The position numbers and the translations under genes are program-made. A DNA stretch of 6,093 nucleotides. Source: Lachnoclostridium sp. UBA7097 (GTDB taxonomy: Bacteria > Bacillota > Clostridia > Lachnospirales > Lachnospiraceae). A model generated the notes under the pieces. The model saw only the letters and a program-made list of their open reading frames with translations. It had not been told where the DNA came from and made no database searches. The stretch is taken from assembly GCA_002499945.1 (NCBI GenBank), contig DKYP01000090.1, positions 1-6,093 of the forward strand. The letters are read 5' to 3'. Shown here piece after piece: positions 4,701 through 6,093 of the stretch (the stretch's first letter is position 1; each line of letters opens with the position of its first letter).

Positions 4701-6012
4701 TGAATGTGGCAGAATGCTCGAAAAGGGTATGCCTGTAACAGATGAAAATGGTGCATTTGTAAAGGACAGCAGCGGGAAAGTGGTATATGAGCCTTACAGG
4801 ATAAAAATTTTTAATACCATTAATTTTAAGAAATCCATGCACTATAACCCGTTTGCATATATACGTGATGAGAAAGACATACTTACACTTGTTGACACCC
4901 TGGTTGCAAATACAAACGGAGGTGGGAAACAGGATGCAGACGGGGACTTCTGGACTAAGGCGGAGAAACTTCTGTACCAGGCTTATATAGGGTATATCTG
5001 GTATGAGTGTATAGAGGAGGAAAAGAACTTCACAACACTGGTTGACATGCTTAACGCTTCAGAAACAAGGGAAGATGATGAAAATTTCAAAAATGCAATA
5101 GATATAATGTTTGAGGAACTGGAAGCAAGGGAACCGGAACATTTTGCAGTAAGGCAGTATAAAAAATATAAACTTGCGGCGGGCAAAACGGCAAAATCCA
5201 TACTGGTAAGCTGCGGGGCAAGGTTAGCCCCGTTTGACATTGCAGGGCTGCGGGAAATACTAAGCTATGATGAACTGGAACTTGGTGAAAAAAGGACAGC
5301 ACTGTTTGTAATTATAAGTGACACTGATGCTGCTTTTAATTTTATTGTATCAATAATGTATACACAGCTTTTTAACCTGCTGTGTGACAAGGCATACAAT
5401 GAATATGGCGGTGTGCTGCCAGTACATGTAAGGATGCTCCTTGATGAATTTGCCAATACCGGGAAAATACCAGAGTTTGAAAAGAAGATTGCAGTAATAA
5501 GAAGCAGGGGTATTTCTGCCTCTGTTGTTTTGCAGTCAAAAAGCCAGTTAAAGTCAATTTATAAGGATAATGCAGAAACTATTGAAAGCAACTGCGACAG
5601 TGTACTGTTTCTTGGCGGCAAGGAAAAATCCACAATAAAAGAAATATCAGATATGCTTGGGAAAGAAACAATAGATTTGTACAATACTTCTGATACAAGG
5701 GGGACACAGCGTTCTTATGGGCTGAATTACCAGAAAACAGGGAAGGAGCTTATGTCACCAGATGAAATTGCAGTCATGGATGGTGGCAGATGTATTCTCC
5801 AGTTAAGGGGTGTAAGGCCTTTCCTTTCAGACAAGTTTGACATAACAAAACATAAACAGTACAAAAAACTGTCTGATTATGACAGGAAGAATACTTTTGA
5901 CATAGAGAAATACCTGGAAAGGAGGCTGGTATTAAAGAAAAACCAGGAAACTGAACATTACGACATGGGTGTATTTCCTGGAGAGCCAGACTGGGCTGGC
6001 ACAGAAACTTAA
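4648..6012 (+). pseudogene. virD4: VirD4/TraG coupling protein, C-terminal part downstream of frameshift
   Basis: The 454 codons from ATG 4648 continue the coupling protein without its N-terminus and Walker A. The frame is open from 4636, and the true junction is probably AAC at 4642. Visible motifs are SSYVVTDPKGT (5-15), FNTINFKKSMHYNPFAYI (55-72), DFWTKAEKLLY (100-110), EPEHFAVRQYKKYKLAAGKTAKSIL (162-186), ARLAPFD (191-197), Walker B VRMLLDEFANTG (261-272), RSRGISASVVLQSKSQL (285-301), NCDSVLFLGGKEKSTIKEISDMLGKET (315-341) and RCILQLRGVRPFLSDKFDITKHKQY (381-405). An insert at about 28-49 separates CGRMLEKG from RIKIFNT, as in some relatives. Joined to the upstream part, the product would be about 653 residues, normal for the family. 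All downstream motifs are intact, so the frame change is recent, artefactual or recoded. A terminator follows 22 bp after the stop. Confidence 0.88.
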
Positions 6013-6033
6013 AAAACAGAATAAAACATATAT

Positions 6034-6066
6034 AAAAAGCTTATGGCCAGCTGCCATAGGCTTTTT
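6034..6066 (+). terminator. Intrinsic terminator after virD4
   Basis: Arms 6034-6047 (AAAAAGCTTATGGC) and 6053-6066 (GCCATAGGCTTTTT) pair over 14 bp with one G-U pair around a 5-base loop, and the T-run is the distal part of the 3' arm. The A-run on the left arm means it could also act on transcription from the minus strand. It ends the pcfB-virD4 transcription unit. The last 27 bases hold nothing recognisable. Confidence 0.85.
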
Positions 6067-6093
6067 AAGTTATTATAGCAATCCAATAAAATA

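Noticed and set aside
4648..6012. Independent gene starting at ATG 4648
   Set aside because: No ribosome binding site precedes it, and the upstream bases complete the family motif in this frame. It is the second half of the coupling protein gene.

Overview
The window is 6.1 kb of an integrative conjugative element or plasmid from a low-to-moderate G+C Firmicute, most likely a Lachnospiraceae-type gut clostridium. Signs of this are the A-rich coding strand, frequent ATA (Ile) and AGG (Arg) codons, strong AGGAGG ribosome binding sites, and a gene order (parA-parB-rep-small gene-pcfB-virD4) typical of Tn1549-like clostridial elements. Every gene is on the + strand. No database search was run; family names rest on recognised protein motifs.

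Left part (1-2612), maintenance and replication: the 3' part of a ParA ATPase gene cut by the window edge, a ParB-like protein, and a Rep protein with a replisome-organizer-like N-terminal half and a DUF6017-like C-terminal domain. The genes overlap (parA/parB by 8 nt, parB/rep by 1 nt) and look like one translationally coupled operon.

Middle (2604-2829), candidate replication origin: a DnaA-box-like 9-mer on the rep stop codon, a 20-bp perfect palindrome, 23-bp phased iteron-like repeats and two tandem AT-rich 13-mers. A 26-bp stretch of the iteron region is repeated exactly, and in the same frame, inside the linker of the rep coding sequence. This is the most interesting non-coding signal here.

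Right-centre (2830-3576): a 172-codon gene of unknown function, then a 228-bp spacer built around a long imperfect inverted repeat with a small inner hairpin (about 3381-3451) and outer arms out to 3354/3477.

Right part (3577-6012), conjugation: PcfB (DUF3801) and a VirD4/TraG coupling-protein gene. The coupling-protein gene is split by a +1 frame change at about 4638-4647, just after the Walker A motif. The two halves together give the whole protein (about 653 residues). This may be a base-call or assembly error, an inactivating indel or, less likely, recoding at CCC-A. A strong intrinsic terminator follows virD4.

Together the genes encode partitioning, replication initiation and recruitment of the relaxosome to a type IV secretion channel. 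The relaxase, channel genes, integrase and ends of the element are outside the window. I found no GATC tetranucleotide anywhere in the window, which may reflect past selection by restriction systems.
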